From Lates calcarifer (Eukaryota; Chordata; Actinopteri; Centropomidae): a DNA stretch of 64,000 bases. This document shows, in pieces, positions 25,601 to 50,595 of this stretch. A program made the position numbers and the translations under genes. The DNA lies in the NCBI RefSeq assembly GCF_001640805.2, contig NC_066838.1:12425132-12489131 (forward strand), given 5' to 3'. The notes beneath the pieces were generated by a model. That model was not told the origin of the DNA. It was given only the letters and a program-made list of their open reading frames with translations, and did not search any database. Each line of letters starts with the position of its first letter. Position 1 is the stretch's first letter.

Positions 25601-28600
25601 TCGGATTGCAGTGACAGTCTGCTGTGGTTTATCACAGCTCTGTGAAAACTCGCAGACATCCTTTCAAGGAGTGCTGCAATTCAACTGTCTGTGCACGTCA
25701 GACATGTGTTACCTGTATACAGAGAATACAATGCACTGAATAACCTCTCTAGCTTTGATCATGGGTTACATCCAGGGAATGCATCAAAATTGTTAATAAG
25801 TGTGTCAGTTTCAGGAGCAGTCATTTTTAGTTATTTCTTTGTCAATCACTGAGTTGCTCAAGCTCTAGAGTTGCCAATAACAACAACTCAAAGTGTTTTT
25901 TTTTTTTTTTAACTCTAACTAATTGGGATGGACTTGGCCTGATGTTCACAGCCTTGCAATCAAATTAAACTGATAATTAATTGTCTCATTAAACCTCCTT
26001 TAGTCCTTTGGAACAGACACGTTCTTTGGTCAGTTGTTATATTTAATGTTGGGTTTATCAAACTGTTTGTATGGTTTTGTTTAAATTTTATTGTGTCAGG
26101 TGCAATGATAATACTTTGACCGATTTTTTCATATCATAGGCATCTGCAGAAAAGTCAGCCAAAAAATTGCAGAACAAAAATGTTAAAGGAACATTTTAGC
26201 TCATTTAGAAACAGTGTTGGACCAGACAGCACAAATCAGTGTAAAACTATAGATGTCCCACTCACTACTTCTCTTCATTACAGTTAAACTCCTGAGATAC
26301 CTGACTTTTTTGCCACTTGAGGGCAGCAGTCAACATCTGTAAGCACCACACTGAAATATCCGTTCCTTTTAAAATGTAAAATAGTGAACTCCTTTGCCAA
26401 CAGATGCTCACACACACATTTAAACATAAGCATTTGTTTGATGGTTTGTTTTTGGCAAAGTGATGAAAAATTAACTGCAACACTGACTCGCCTTGGAATA
26501 TTTATTGCTTGTTGTGCCAGTGTAAACATGTTGATTATATGAACCTCATAAAGCTGTTGCTAAGGTAACCAGTAAGGAGATGCAAATAAATAATACAAAC
26601 TGATGTTGTTGTGATTATACTGTACAAAGACACACTGTGAAGGGAAAAAAAGAAATAAATGTACGGTAACCAAATGTGTCACATGATGTACTAAAGCATG
26701 TGCATGTATTTAATGTTCACCTCTGAAAATAAAATTAGTCACATTCTATATTCAGAATTTAGACAAAATGTGAGAACACATCCTCCTGCCCTTTACCACA
26801 CCTTGTGAATTAAACCTTGATGAAGCTGGAGCTTTTTGCCTTCCTGTCCTTTTCTATACCATTTTTGACACAGAAGCCCACATTCACTCCGCAGCGTGTT
26901 TATTCATCACTGTCTGCAATCTGTGGTTTGCAGAGAGGGGGGTTAAAGGTGTTTACTTGTGCCTGTCTTCACTTTCCTCTTGCCTGCCGCTGTAGGTTGC
27001 GAATTTGCTGCAGAGGAAACTAAACTGGCAGACCGTCTTAACAGCATCTCTGAACTGCAGTGAGGCACAGGAATTATTGAACAAATGGATAAACAAACCT
27101 GACTCCCTGAGGTAAGAGAGTGACAAGGCAGACGAGCTCAGCTATCAGGTTTGCTTAAGAACTCACTCATCTGAACTAACGAGCCCAAATGCATGCTAAA
27201 ACCCCTTAAAGTCCTTTGAGTGTAAACAGGCCTGCGGCTCTAACATGTAAATAGCACATCCTGAGGTTGTCCATGACGCAGTAATTAAAGATATCTCATT
27301 CTAATGTTAATACATTTTTTCCCTTCAGTTCTGAGACATTAGAATACAGGATGCTGCTGCAGCAGCTCAGGAGTCCAAACCTGTTCCCACTGAGGACATT
27401 TAATGCATGTTATCCCCTCCTTCTCTCTCTCATCACGTCACGTCACATCCCTACTATCTACTCTTTAATCAAGGCACATAAATACAAACACCACAAACTA
27501 TAGAAAATCAAAGATGGTGACACAACTGTTATGTGTCTAAACAGACATTAAAGGAGTTCGGGTTGATTTTCTGCCACTGGTTGCAGTCACGAAATCCACA
27601 TTTAGGCAACAGGGTAGAGGCTTGGATGGGATGAAGGCTGGGATGGATTTTCAACTGGGCAAAGCAGGCAGCTGACTCACTGTGTGACAGCTGGTTCATG
27701 CTAACAAGATCGTGTGTCCTGTGTTATCTGGGAGCTCTTGTAGAGGGACTAAAATGTAGTTATATAAAATGCTTTATTATTTCAGTTGATATTTGTGTTG
27801 AAATGCTTTATATTCCTTGGTAAATTTGCATATAATTATAATTAATGGCCACAACAAGAGCACTGTGTGGTCACTGAGACTTCAGTCCTGTTTCTTTAGC
27901 CATGCCAAAAGCTATGGTAAATATTATACCATGTTAGCAAGTTACAGCCTCACACTGTAGGCAAACCAGATAGTTTTCAAGGTGAAATATTTCATTACGA
28001 GTTTCACAATTAGGGAAGACTGAAATTTTGATAACCCTTTTATGCTTGCATATGATGGCTGCTGTTTGGAAGTGCAATTTCCAGCCTTTTTTACATCAAG
28101 TGTCATCATCCTCAATTTTGCCAGAAATCTGCTGAATCGCTTTGTGGAACAAAGGGAAATTCTCTTAACTAAAACAAAGAGAAGGTCCTCTTCTGTTCTC
28201 CTCAGTGCATAAAAAGCTTTTAGAGTGGCAGATGGCGGAGTGAGTGAAAAGCCAATGCAAACAACATTTTCACTCTCCTTGGTAAACTGAAGGAGAAATG
28301 TGGCTTTAATTTATGTTCAGGAGACTGTGGCACTGCTGAAATCAAAGCTGCTAGTGTTCTTCAGTTTGTAACAAGGTGAGAAAATGGTAGAAGACAGTAA
28401 AACACCTTTATCCTTCTACTGATGTCAGAGATAGAAAGAGGCTGTGAAATCAACAGAGGTGTAGAGAAGCTTTAGGACCTGCCTTGTGTTAATACCTGTG
28501 ATGAATGCAGCACATCAGTCCATAGGATAGACCTCATGTTTCATCCTCATTTAGGGAGCTATAACAGCAGCACTGCTCTGGGTCAAAAGCAGCTGGTCAT

Positions 28601-30479
28601 GGATTTATCTGTTAATTCATAATCAGGGGTTTTGAATGCAACAGAAATGAAAGTAGATTTCACTAATTCCCTCATATCACTACAGGCTTTCATTATTTTG
28701 ACATTAAAACAAGTTTGGTACAAGGTTTTATGCCAGAAAACAAATAAAGAAATTAATTTTCCTGAAAGAGTGTGTGTGGGTTTTTTTCCCCATCTACACA
28801 TCTCCCCTTCAAGGCATCACTGAGGAAGCTGTGAGCTTGATGAAATCTTGACAAGACAGTCAGGCTCTTCAGAAGCTGTCACATGTATCAGGGATTACGC
28901 CTCATTAGAGCAGCACTCAAAAGCAGCACCCCCACATTTCTCTTCCACACACTGGTTTTGATTTGGCTTTTTATCTAAATTGTGGTGTCTCCTCTCCATC
29001 CCATCCCTCCTTCTCTGCGTCAGAGCTGGTGGTGTTTCCCCTCTCTGCTACACCCCCACCCTACCCACCAGCAGCTGATTATCCCTCCCAAGCTGTAGGG
29101 AGCCATCAGGGATCCCCCCCCCCCCCCCCCCCCCCCCCAGGGAAGCAGGCTGGACAACTCCTCATCCCTGAAGACTGTTTCCCCTCAGCATGGCGTAGTG
29201 TCATGTAGGAGGCAAGTCAAGCTCCTTGTTACCAACTCTGACTGGAGGGCGACGTGGCACAGATGGTGGCACGCTCTGTCCGGCTGCCCTTGTCAGCCTC
29301 CAGCCAACGGGTGTCATCCAAGACTGAACATGGCACAAGAAACAGTGAGTGTAAGGAGCGAAACAATACATGCTGTTCTGATTTTAAGTTAACTGTTGAT
29401 GTTATTTAAAATGTTTACATAAAAACACTCTGGTAATTAAGCGATGGAGCTGCAGCAAATGAGATTCACTGTTTTTGCCCAAAACTTAGTTCTGGTGTTG
29501 AATCCGTGTAATGCATCAGCCCACAGAGGAGCAATTAACATTGGAAAGAAACAGACTCCTGAACAGCAGTTAGTGAGAGAGAGAGAAGGAAAAGCAGCAT
29601 TAGCAAGATCTCTGCTTTGGTATCAAGCATCACAGACCAACTGGTTTTGGCAAACACAAGCGTGCTGTGTGATTTTGAAGCTGCCCACATGTGTGCGGTG
29701 ATAAGTTTTTCTTCACATATGTGCCATTTCTGAGCTAAAACAGACTTTGAGAGCACTGTGATGCAGCTGAACTCTCCCAGCATCTTCAGCAACAACAATC
29801 AAAACCCATCATCTATCCATGTGAGTCCTTTTTTATTTTTATTTTTTTAACTCAAAATAAAATTCTTATTGTGTTCCTGTTACTGGCAATAAGTTTTCAG
29901 ATAAGCAGCCATCCAATATGAAGACTCAGCTGGAACAATATTGAATTTAATATCAGCAAACCTTTATTTTAAGCTTCCTGTGCATCAGTCATAACCTCAG
30001 TAAACTGTCAGGACCCGTATTCATGGGTTTTTGAAGCTCACTAAGTATCAGAATATGACATTTTAAAAACAATGGAACAGATGGAGTTTGTACCAGATCA
30101 CAAGAAGAGTAAAAAACTGCAGTGTGATAATACAAAATAACCCCAAGCATTTACACGTCTGAGGAATAGATACCATTTTCTTTGAAGGCACCACTGATGA
30201 AGGGCTCATCATGATGGCAGCATGACAGTCCAATGGACTGTTTGACCTTTATTAAACTTTATAACTATGTAGTGTAAGAAGCCAACAGCTATGTGATGTG
30301 CAAAGAGTAAAGTGTCTTTAAAAAAGAGAATATTGCAGCAAGCTTATGATCGTAAAGGAATATTGTGATGAAATGGTATTGTCATTATTTACTGTATGAT
30401 TCAAAGTAACTCAAAAGAAAACCTGTGTTAAATGTCACTGTGTGAGAGTAGATGTTAGTGTTCACCGCATATAAAGCAT
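22646..30479. other. Intergenic, no gene seen
   Basis: Almost 8 kb without a supportable exon. Simple tracts are G12 at 24368-24379, T15 at 25896-25910 and C25 at 29114-29138. Open frames near 23390-23683, 28963-29208 and 29444-29701 have low-complexity or no recognisable content. Confidence 0.6.
29114..29138. repeat. poly-C tract (25 C)
   Basis: An uninterrupted C run, the complement of a G-quadruplex-forming strand. It generates a poly-Pro stretch in an open frame that I do not take as coding. Confidence 0.85.
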
Positions 30480-31095
30480 GCTTTTGTATAATCCTTATTA
30501 AAGTGTGAAAAAGATACATATTTTTTTTAAATGATACAAGGAAGAGTTAAGAAATAATGGTGTAAAAGTAAAAGATAACTTTGTTTTTAAAAAATATAAT
30601 CAGGACAGACTAGGACATAATGGTGTACATCAGAGAGAGTGAACAGGTCAAATGAGGACAGGGCCAGCTTTGACCTGACCCAGCAAGCGAAACTTGGCAA
30701 GAGAAAAGTCCAGGTGCATTCCAGGAGATATTGGCATATGACAAATAAGTTGATAGTGTATTTTAACGTGTGGGACCAAGGATGGACAGACTAACCAATG
30801 TTTTAATGGTGTAAATTTGATAAACCAATAAAATGACCTAAGAGGCGTGGAAAGTCACAGCCAAAACTGTATATAAAGAGGGACAGAGCCAGTACATTTT
30901 TGGAGCATTTCTGGTGTATAATGTATGCACTGATGAACGGTTCCCGGGTTTCTTTGTCGACAAATAAACTCTGCTGCCTTGGACACTGTCGTCTCCTGAT
31001 AATTTTTGGACATCTGAATCAGGCTGAAGAATTCTGATCATAGCCCAGTGGATTTGGGACTTTAAACCCAAGTCCACATCAACTACAGACTCTGG
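30480..31095 (+). mobile_element. Probable solo or truncated LTR of a retrovirus-like element
   Basis: In transcription order there is a CCAAT-type box (AACCAATAAAATG, about 30823), a TATA box (GTATATAAAG, about 30869), then about 90 bases on a polyadenylation signal followed by CTCTGCTGCCTTGG (AATAAA at about 30963). This compact arrangement is typical of the U3-R-U5 part of an LTR. I see no gag, pol or env sequence and no confirmed primer-binding site, so it is a solo LTR or a fragment. Both borders are approximate. It lies in the same orientation as lhfpl5, about 700 bp upstream of its start codon. Confidence 0.5.
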
Positions 31096-31486
31096 GGGTT
31101 ATTGTAGAACTATTATTTCATGATTATTTACATTTATTATGCAGTGACTGACTACTTTTGTTGACAGCTTATTTCAATCTCAGAGACCTATTACCCTTAC
31201 CTGACAATCCACTTTATGAAGGATGCTTCATCATGTATACTTTCTTGGAGGAAAGACATTCTATTAAAGCAAAATTGCAGTGTTTTGATTCTAATATGTT
31301 TATTAAAACTTCCAAAATTAAAATCATTTGCCTTCAAGGATGTCTTGTGGTTTTAACTGTTTAACTTGATTCTGCCTTAACAGTTGCTGACTCAGTTATC
31401 TAAATGTAATATAAGTGTGCAGCTACAACACTGTTTGACTCTACTCATTTACAGTAAAGATATTATCTAGTCACTTTCCCCCGGAG

Positions 31487-31560
31487 TATAAAAAAAAGTC
31501 TGTTTCTTCAGTTTGTGATCCCACACCTGCACCTGTCCAAGTCTGACATCACAGACACGT
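31487..31560 (+). promoter_or_regulatory. lhfpl5: Putative lhfpl5 promoter (TATA box and E-boxes)
   Basis: GTATAAAAAAAAG at 31486-31498 is a good TATA match about 290 bp before the lhfpl5 start codon. It is followed by ACACCTGCACCTGTCC (about 31523), two adjacent CACCTG E-boxes. E-box regulation would suit a hair-cell gene, but that is inference. Confidence 0.4.
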
Positions 31561-31782
31561 CATTAATTAGAGAGGTGAGGTGCTGTCCAGAGTGCTGATT
31601 ACTAAGCTCGATCTTTCAGTGCAAAGCAGCCACAACAGGTGTGTGTGTTGTGGCGTGTGTAAGGACTCAGGACGTATGGATTTAGTACAATAACAAAACG
31701 TTTTAATACAGACAGAGAAAGCTGACGGTGTTTTCTAAAAGCTGTGACAAGAACTTTTATTTTCTTCTGTCTGCTCGCAAAC

Positions 31783-32817
31783 ATGGATCTGCTTCCGGCC
31801 CAGGAGGCAGCCAAAATCTACCACACCAACTATGTGAGAAACTCCCGGGCCATCGGTGTCATGTGGGCCGTGTTCACCATCTGCTTCGTTATCATCACCG
31901 TGGTGGTCTTCATCCAGCCTTACTGGATCGGGGACAGCGTCAACACCCCGCAGGCCGGCTACTTCGGCCTCTTCCACTATTGCATCGGCAACGCTCTGAC
32001 CTCGGAGCTCACCTGTAAGGGCAGCGTGCTGGACTTCGGCTCCATCCCCTCGCCGGCCTTCAGGACTGCCATGTTCTTCGTCGGGATCTCCATGCTGCTG
32101 ATCGTCGGCACCATGGTCTGCTTCAGCTTGTTCTTCTTCTGCAACGCCGGGAACGTCTACAAGATATGTGCATGGATGCAGCTGGCCTCAGGTGAGAGAG
32201 AGCGAGGCATTCAGTGGTGGAAGGTACATTTACTATACAGCTGTACTTTACTCGAGTACTTCCATTTTATGTTTACATTTCAGAGATTAATACTATGCTT
32301 TATACTCCTGCTACATTCATCTGACAGTTATAGTTAGCTGTTTATATACAGCATATAAAGCAGTTAAAACATCACCTCCACCGGCTACATTAAAATGCTG
32401 CTTACATATTAGTGCATCAATAATAATAATTATGAATAATATAACACTATAGAGTTGTTTAAGTACCTTAACGTTTAAGTCAGACATTCAGTGGCAAAAT
32501 GCAAAATGAACATGAATCTAAGAGAGTAAAAATAAGATAAATTTGTATTATTTTGTAGTCTCTGGTCCCATTTCATTTTATAGTCAAGAACTGATTAGTT
32601 TACGACCCAATAAAGCAATATGATGCTAATTATTTACTATGAAGCTGGATATCAACTGGGATTTTGCTCATCTTACTCATGTGGTGACATTAGTTCTTCC
32701 TGTCTTAAAAGCAGCAATAAGTGAGGAAAATCTGAGCTCAAATAAATTAAATCAATTTTAAATAGATACATTCTAAATTAATTTGCCTGCTCAACCTCCA
32801 TATTTCTTTAATTTCTC

Positions 32818-32855
<38 letters not shown>

Positions 32856-34500
32856 TTAATAGGAATCCCTACGCTATAATCATATTCTCTAAATAAGGAC
32901 TGTGGTTATTGATTTTGTTAGTGTCAGTGAAGTTTGCGTTGGAGGTTTGAAAAGGAGTCTGAGTTGGCCAAGGTCAAAGGTTACAGTCTGTGGAGAAAAC
33001 TGGCAAGTGACTCTACTGCTTATTCTGCTTCTTAAAACCTTACATTTTGCTCTAGTATCAGTGTGTGCTCGTCCAAATTACATGTCTGAACAATGTTCTG
33101 GTTTTTACATCTGGTCATGAGAGAAGACATCATACAAAATCTCTCAAATCTTTCCCAAAGTTCTGCACTTCAATGTAAAAACTCTGACAGGTGATTGAGG
33201 CCTGAATTTCTCTTATGAACTGTCCTCTATGTTAAGTGTGAGGTGATAAACTCATCGCGTCATGAGCCTTCTCACCTCTCTGGCTTCAGGTGTAATGTTT
33301 TTTGTTCTTGATGTGCTGCTGTTCACTGCGAAAGCCAATAAGGGATCTGGTTTCAGCCCAGAGCCTGACACCTCAGATGGTGGATTGGTTACATGTAACA
33401 AGATCAGGTGTTGCTGTGTTGTTAACCCATCTAAACCTGCACATGAAACATAACAGGGCCGTGGAAACAAGCTGTATATGACAAAGGCCTTCATAACCAT
33501 AATCACACATAAGGATCAGACCCCTCTAAAGGGTCACAGGATAAGTTTAAGGGGTCATGAGATGATTAAGGAGGTAGGAACGAAGAAAAAACAAACTTTT
33601 CTCTAATCTATGAATTTTTGTGAAACATGAACAAACATGACAACTACCTGAGAAGCTTAGAGGAGAAATGTCACTTTGATTGAACTGCTAACAGCTCATA
33701 GACATTTGAAACACTGTGAGAAGGAGCTAGAACTGGTCACAGTTTTTTGCAAGGGGTCTCATGCCAAATGCCAAATGGCCTCATGCCATGCTGGTGTGTA
33801 ATTTAATAATCTTATCATGTGTGTTTGTTTTAATGTAAAACCTTAATCTTAATCTCTGATATATAAATTGAGTAGGTCTACTTTCAAGTCGCTTTCCACC
33901 ACTGTATGTAATGTAACAGTTCCTTGATCTTGTTGCACCTAGCTGCAAAGTTGAGATTTGAATCTAGGTTTGTATGGTAGCTTTGACGAAAACCCACAGG
34001 GAACTCTACCAGATGAAGAGCATTTAACATTGACAAACTTCCATAACAGTACATCATACAAACAGCACCACTGAGCATCCTCTGCCCTGCTGCAACATAA
34101 ATAAATGAAACCTATGGCACTTTATGGGGGTACATCAAGTCATATCCTGCAGTTGAGGCTAAAAAAAGAACATAAGTATTTATCAAAGTAAGAGCACACA
34201 AGGGGTAATTATTGCATGGTGCTGTCATTTCTGTGTCCTCCTTCCCCCGCAGCTGTGTTGATGGTGATGGGTTGCATGATCTACCCGGATGGCTGGGATG
34301 CTCCAGAAGTGAAGAGAATGTGTGGCCAGAGGACGGATAAGTACACACTGGGGAACTGCACCGTGCGCTGGGCCTACATCCTGGCCATCATCAGCATCCT
34401 GGACGCCCTCCTCCTGGCATTTCTGTCCTTCACTCTTGGCAACCGGCAGGATAAACTGCTGCCAGATGACTTTGCGGTGGAGGGAGGAGGCGAGGGTTAA
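31783..34500 (+). CDS. lhfpl5: LHFPL tetraspan subfamily member 5 (TMHS), complete
   Basis: LHFPL5 is a four-pass membrane protein of the hair-cell mechanotransduction complex, where it links protocadherin-15 of the tip link to the TMC channel; its loss causes deafness. Two coding exons, 31783-32191 and 34253-34500, join in phase 1 (CAG|GTGAGA donor, CCCCCGCAG acceptor) to give 218 aa; the human protein has 219. The N-terminus [20 protein letters not shown] and the loop [20 protein letters not shown] match human LHFPL5 almost exactly. Membrane segments fall at about 24-44, 98-120, 126-146 and 174-198, and the C-terminus keeps [10 protein letters not shown] chose the ATG at 31783 (MDLLPAQEA) over an in-frame ATG at 31744, which would add 13 hydrophobic residues absent from the family. 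The single intron (2061 bp) carries a MITE-like repeat 21 bp after the donor. Teleosts usually have a and b copies; which one this is cannot be decided here. Confidence 0.95.
32212..32480 (+). mobile_element. CAGTGGTGGAA-type nonautonomous DNA element (family B), 5' half
   Basis: Begins CAGTGGTGGAAGGTACATTT and continues with ACTTTACTCGAGTACTTCCA and TGCTTACATATTAGTGCATC, blocks shared in order (on the opposite strand) with the copy at 50596-51395. It starts just 21 bp inside the lhfpl5 intron. A matching terminus in inverse orientation, TTTCCACCACTG, occurs at 33893, but the sequence between is mostly unrelated and no target duplication is visible. Confidence 0.6.
32821..32854. repeat. (AC)n microsatellite
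   Basis: About 16 AC units in the lhfpl5 intron. Confidence 0.9.
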
Positions 34501-35155
34501 TGCAAACAGGTGAGGAAACAATGCAGAGAAGTAACTGTCTCAGCTTTTGACTTCAGTACAGAGAGTCTGAATACTGGCTGTAGTATCTTTTACTGCAGAT
34601 GTTTACCATGTTGTCACTGTAGGAAGAATCACAGGTGTGTCCCAGTAAGACATAACAGTGTGACAGTGAACAATGTCAGGACCACAAAACTGAAACAGCT
34701 AAATGGAATTCAGCCATCATTTATTTATTATTCATTTCATTATTTATTACACCTGTGAATTTCCCACTGTGACATGCCGAACAGCTTATTACAAATAATA
34801 AAAAATAGTTTTAAAGTTCAAACAGTTTTTAGTTAGTGGCCAGCAAAGGCCCTGTATCTTAAATCCATAAAATAAAGATTAGTATAAGAGCATATTTTCC
34901 TCTTTTACAGAAAACCTCTGATGGACACACAGGCCTTCAGGATCACAGCGTGATATAGATGCACTGTGAGTGTCTTCAAATTTCATGACACAGCTTAGGT
35001 CAAACTGCTCATATTTTGTTTAGTTTTTATATTTTCTTTTTTTATTTAAGCTGTAGTGGTATACAACTTTTGCTTTACTGCTTCATAAATCCTACTGCAG
35101 ATTTTAACATCTGTACTTCATGTCAAAAAACTTAATAAACTCATAGAAACAACCT
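34501..35155 (+). terminator. lhfpl5: lhfpl5 3' UTR with a probable UTR intron and poly(A) signal
   Basis: A donor (AACAG|GTGAGG, junction at 34509/34510) stands 9 nt after the stop codon, and a good acceptor (TTTCCTCTTTTACAG) ends at 34910, so a 401-bp 3' UTR intron is likely. The junction is too close to the stop to trigger nonsense-mediated decay. AATAAA at 35134-35139 is the probable poly(A) signal, with cleavage near 35155. Confidence 0.55.
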
Positions 35156-35189
35156 TGAGACAGTCATTTTGTATTGTATGAACATCTGT

Positions 35190-36396
35190 TTTATTGTATG
35201 GTGTGTTGTACAGTTTTGTAAATCAACAGCTCACACAAAGTCTATGTTCTTGAATCTGACACTGATGTAAATTCATTTGCCTAGGCCTCAACAGATACAT
35301 AGGTTACCTTTGATATGATCAATTTTTGAGACACCATTACATAACATCAGATCTCACCATTTCTATGGTAAAAACAGTGACATTATTGAACAGTTGGCCA
35401 TACATACAATTGAGCTCAAACACATCTTCCATACGCTTTTATTAAAACACAGCTACCCAGCTAAATAATTTTAGCTAAGATATAAGATTTGTTAAAAACT
35501 GTACATAACTGTAATATACATAAAGGCAAACTCTTTGGTACAGATATATACAGTTTATTTTCACTTCTTTTTTCCTTTAAATCGGGCTTCCTAAAATGTC
35601 GTCTTGTTGAAACCTTTAAAACACTATATTCCTGAATTGTATTAGGTGTATGAGAATACCAGCCTCCCATGAGAATGAAAGATCTCATTTATTATAATAA
35701 CTAACCACACTAGATACCAGGTGACAGATTTGTTATGGCTAAATAATATGACCTACTTTATCAGACAGTGGATGTCTCAGTAAGAAACTAAAGTCTGTCT
35801 GGAAAAATGCTGTGAACATTACCACAGTCAGTGTCAATGTCAGCCCAGTGTGCAACTTTCTAAATCTACTTTACAAATACAAAATGTATACCTTACATGT
35901 GTAATATAAGATAAAGTAATTCATTATAAAAAAAAAATGAGAGAACACAGCACTAATGAAAATGTACGAGGAAAAAGGTGATAGGGAGTCCTTTTTAAGG
36001 GGACAAAAATGACCATTAAAGGCTACATATCCTTGGTTTGTTTGGGTTTTAGTGCAGGAGTGTAACAAACAAGCATGAGTCACTAGCAGTACAATAACAG
36101 GTTTGCTTAGTTGGGTGGGTGAACGGAGCACAGCAGTTGGAGCCAACATAACCACAAAGAAATATAATCCACTGGACTCCTGACATCATCACACCGAAAG
36201 AAGAACCAACAAATACAAAGAAAACATACACAGAAGCATTAGCTCAACAACAAGAACATAAGAAATCCAAAAAAACAAAACAAAACAAAAAAAGAGAAAT
36301 AAATATTCATCTGATATGCCCAAACTGGAAAGTGATCTGTTGCAGTCTCTGGAGAAAAGTAGGAGAGAAGGGAGGTGCAAAGGCTAGAGGTCTCCA
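35190..36396 (-). terminator. srpk1: srpk1 3' UTR with candidate poly(A) signals
   Basis: Reading leftward from the srpk1 stop codon, AATAAA signals on the minus strand occur at 35688-35693, 35438-35443 and 35190-35195. The most distal would end the srpk1 transcript only a few tens of bases from the lhfpl5 cleavage site. Which site is used cannot be told from sequence. Confidence 0.5.
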
Positions 36397-49005
<12,609 letters not shown>

Positions 49006-49100
49006 GTTGGCTGGACCCGTAGCTTAGCCGTTAGCTACACCACCAGTGATCGAATGTTCCACGCATGCGCACTGGTTCGTTTTGCTCATGAGGAGCTGCC
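49006..49100 (-). promoter_or_regulatory. srpk1: Putative srpk1 promoter and 5' UTR
   Basis: Directly upstream of the srpk1 ATG (49005). ACGCATGCGCAC at 49061-49072 is a near-consensus NRF1 site, common in CpG-type housekeeping promoters. No TATA box is seen. There are also CpG dinucleotides on the intron 1 side at 48935-48985. Confidence 0.45.
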
Positions 49101-49624
49101 CCAGTGATGATGAAGTCTCCACCTGATCATCGAAACACCTTCGTGGACTTCACTACGCTGCTGCTGAGGGCAGCAGACAGCATGGCTAGATTTAGCTTTT
49201 ACGAGCCCTGTGTGCACTGCAAATATTTCAGTTGGGCCCCTAGTGTGCTTATTTGGTAAAACACCACTTTATTTTAAAAGATGTACAATGTAAGAACACA
49301 GACTGTCTGTAAAACAGAGCCATAAATTAACTGAGTCAGCTGAAGGAATTGCCTTCACATTGTATTTGAGCGGTTCAGTTTCTGGGCAGTTAATTAAATT
49401 ACCAAAAACTAAATCAACACGCAATGAGTTTTGGAGCCAGTGGGCAGACCTAAGGGTGTCCAGCCCACACAGATTTACAAGACAGTACTTGAATTAAGCC
49501 AATAAATTATATTCTATACATACACATTATATCAGATATACATTGAAAAAAAATTAAACTTAAAATGCTCTCATTGTTCAAATGTAAGTTTCTAACAAAA
49601 ACTGAGCTGTGTCAAATGTCTTGT

Positions 49625-49870
49625 AGTCTCAGTTGGCAGTTTATTAGGTAAACCTATCTAGAACTAATGCAGCCCTGCAATAAATTCTACTTCTTCATGA
49701 CAGTCATAATGTTTTTTTAAAAATACAGGTTTAATGGAAATTGTTTCAGAGAGGTGTTGATTCAACTGTATGATCATTTTGGAGGGTGCAGTTTGTGGTT
49801 CTACTGAGATGTATTACATTATACAGAGAGCTGTTTCTGTTATTTGGTCTACCCTTATCAATAGAAATGA
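49625..49870 (+). repeat. Interspersed repeat (TTTATTAGGTAAACCTATCT type)
   Basis: Blocks TTTATTAGGTAAACCTATCT, AACTAATGCAGCCCTGCAAT and GGAGGGTGCAGTTTGTGGTT resemble a frequent teleost repeat of unknown class. Confidence 0.5.
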
Positions 49871-50595
49871 GCATCTTCTGACAATTGAGCATATGAATGC
49901 ATGGTATTCTACGTTCATATGTCATATCAAGCATAGCAGATTGTGATGCCTAGCAGATATTGTGCAGGAAAAGTTTAACTCAAAGATGATGAGAAACAGA
50001 CGGTAGAATACAAAATGCATTTCATTCTCAATCTCATCCAAATAGGCAGGATGCCAGATCTTAACTGAGCACAAACAGACCTCTGAACTCTGCCCAGGAC
50101 AGGGGCGACATATTGCTCAGGACAGTAATTGTGTTTAATAACACAGTATGTTCTCAGTTTTGGTTTGCATAATATTTCTAACGAACATTTTTCTTAAAAG
50201 TAACTAACACTACAATATACATAATAAATCAAATTTAGAAAATAACTCTAATAATGGTTTGGTAATTTAGCTCTAGCAACAGAGACAGTGAACACTGTTA
50301 AATACAAGTATTTTATGTTGTACATAACTGATAAGACTGCCAACTCATTTTATAACCATTTATTTACTTTGACTGCATGACAGTGGCTTCAGTGTGTTGA
50401 CTTAAAGTGTGTCAGACCTGTAACACAGGCAGTTGGCTGTAAGGTGTCAAATGATCTGCCTGATGGAGGATGAGGTGATTAAATGGTTTGTGCCCACATA
50501 ACACAACTGAATAAGTAGTTGAAATAATTCTGGAGGTCAGCGCATATATTCTATGTAAAGTTATAATAATGATGACAATAAATGATGTTAGTGTC

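Noticed and set aside
31094..31112. TGGGGGTT as a possible retroviral primer-binding site after the LTR-like element
   Set aside because: Only about eight bases resemble a proline-tRNA site, no internal retroviral sequence follows, and the LTR border is not defined.
31744..31782. Upstream in-frame ATG of lhfpl5
   Set aside because: It would add 13 residues absent from the LHFPL5 family, whose proteins begin just before LLPAQEAAK.
32212..33904. A single 1.7-kb transposon bounded by CAGTGGTGGAA and TTCCACCACTG in the lhfpl5 intron
   Set aside because: Only the first 270 bp resemble the family, the flanks show no matching 8-bp duplication, and the inner sequence is unrelated; two separate fragments are more likely.
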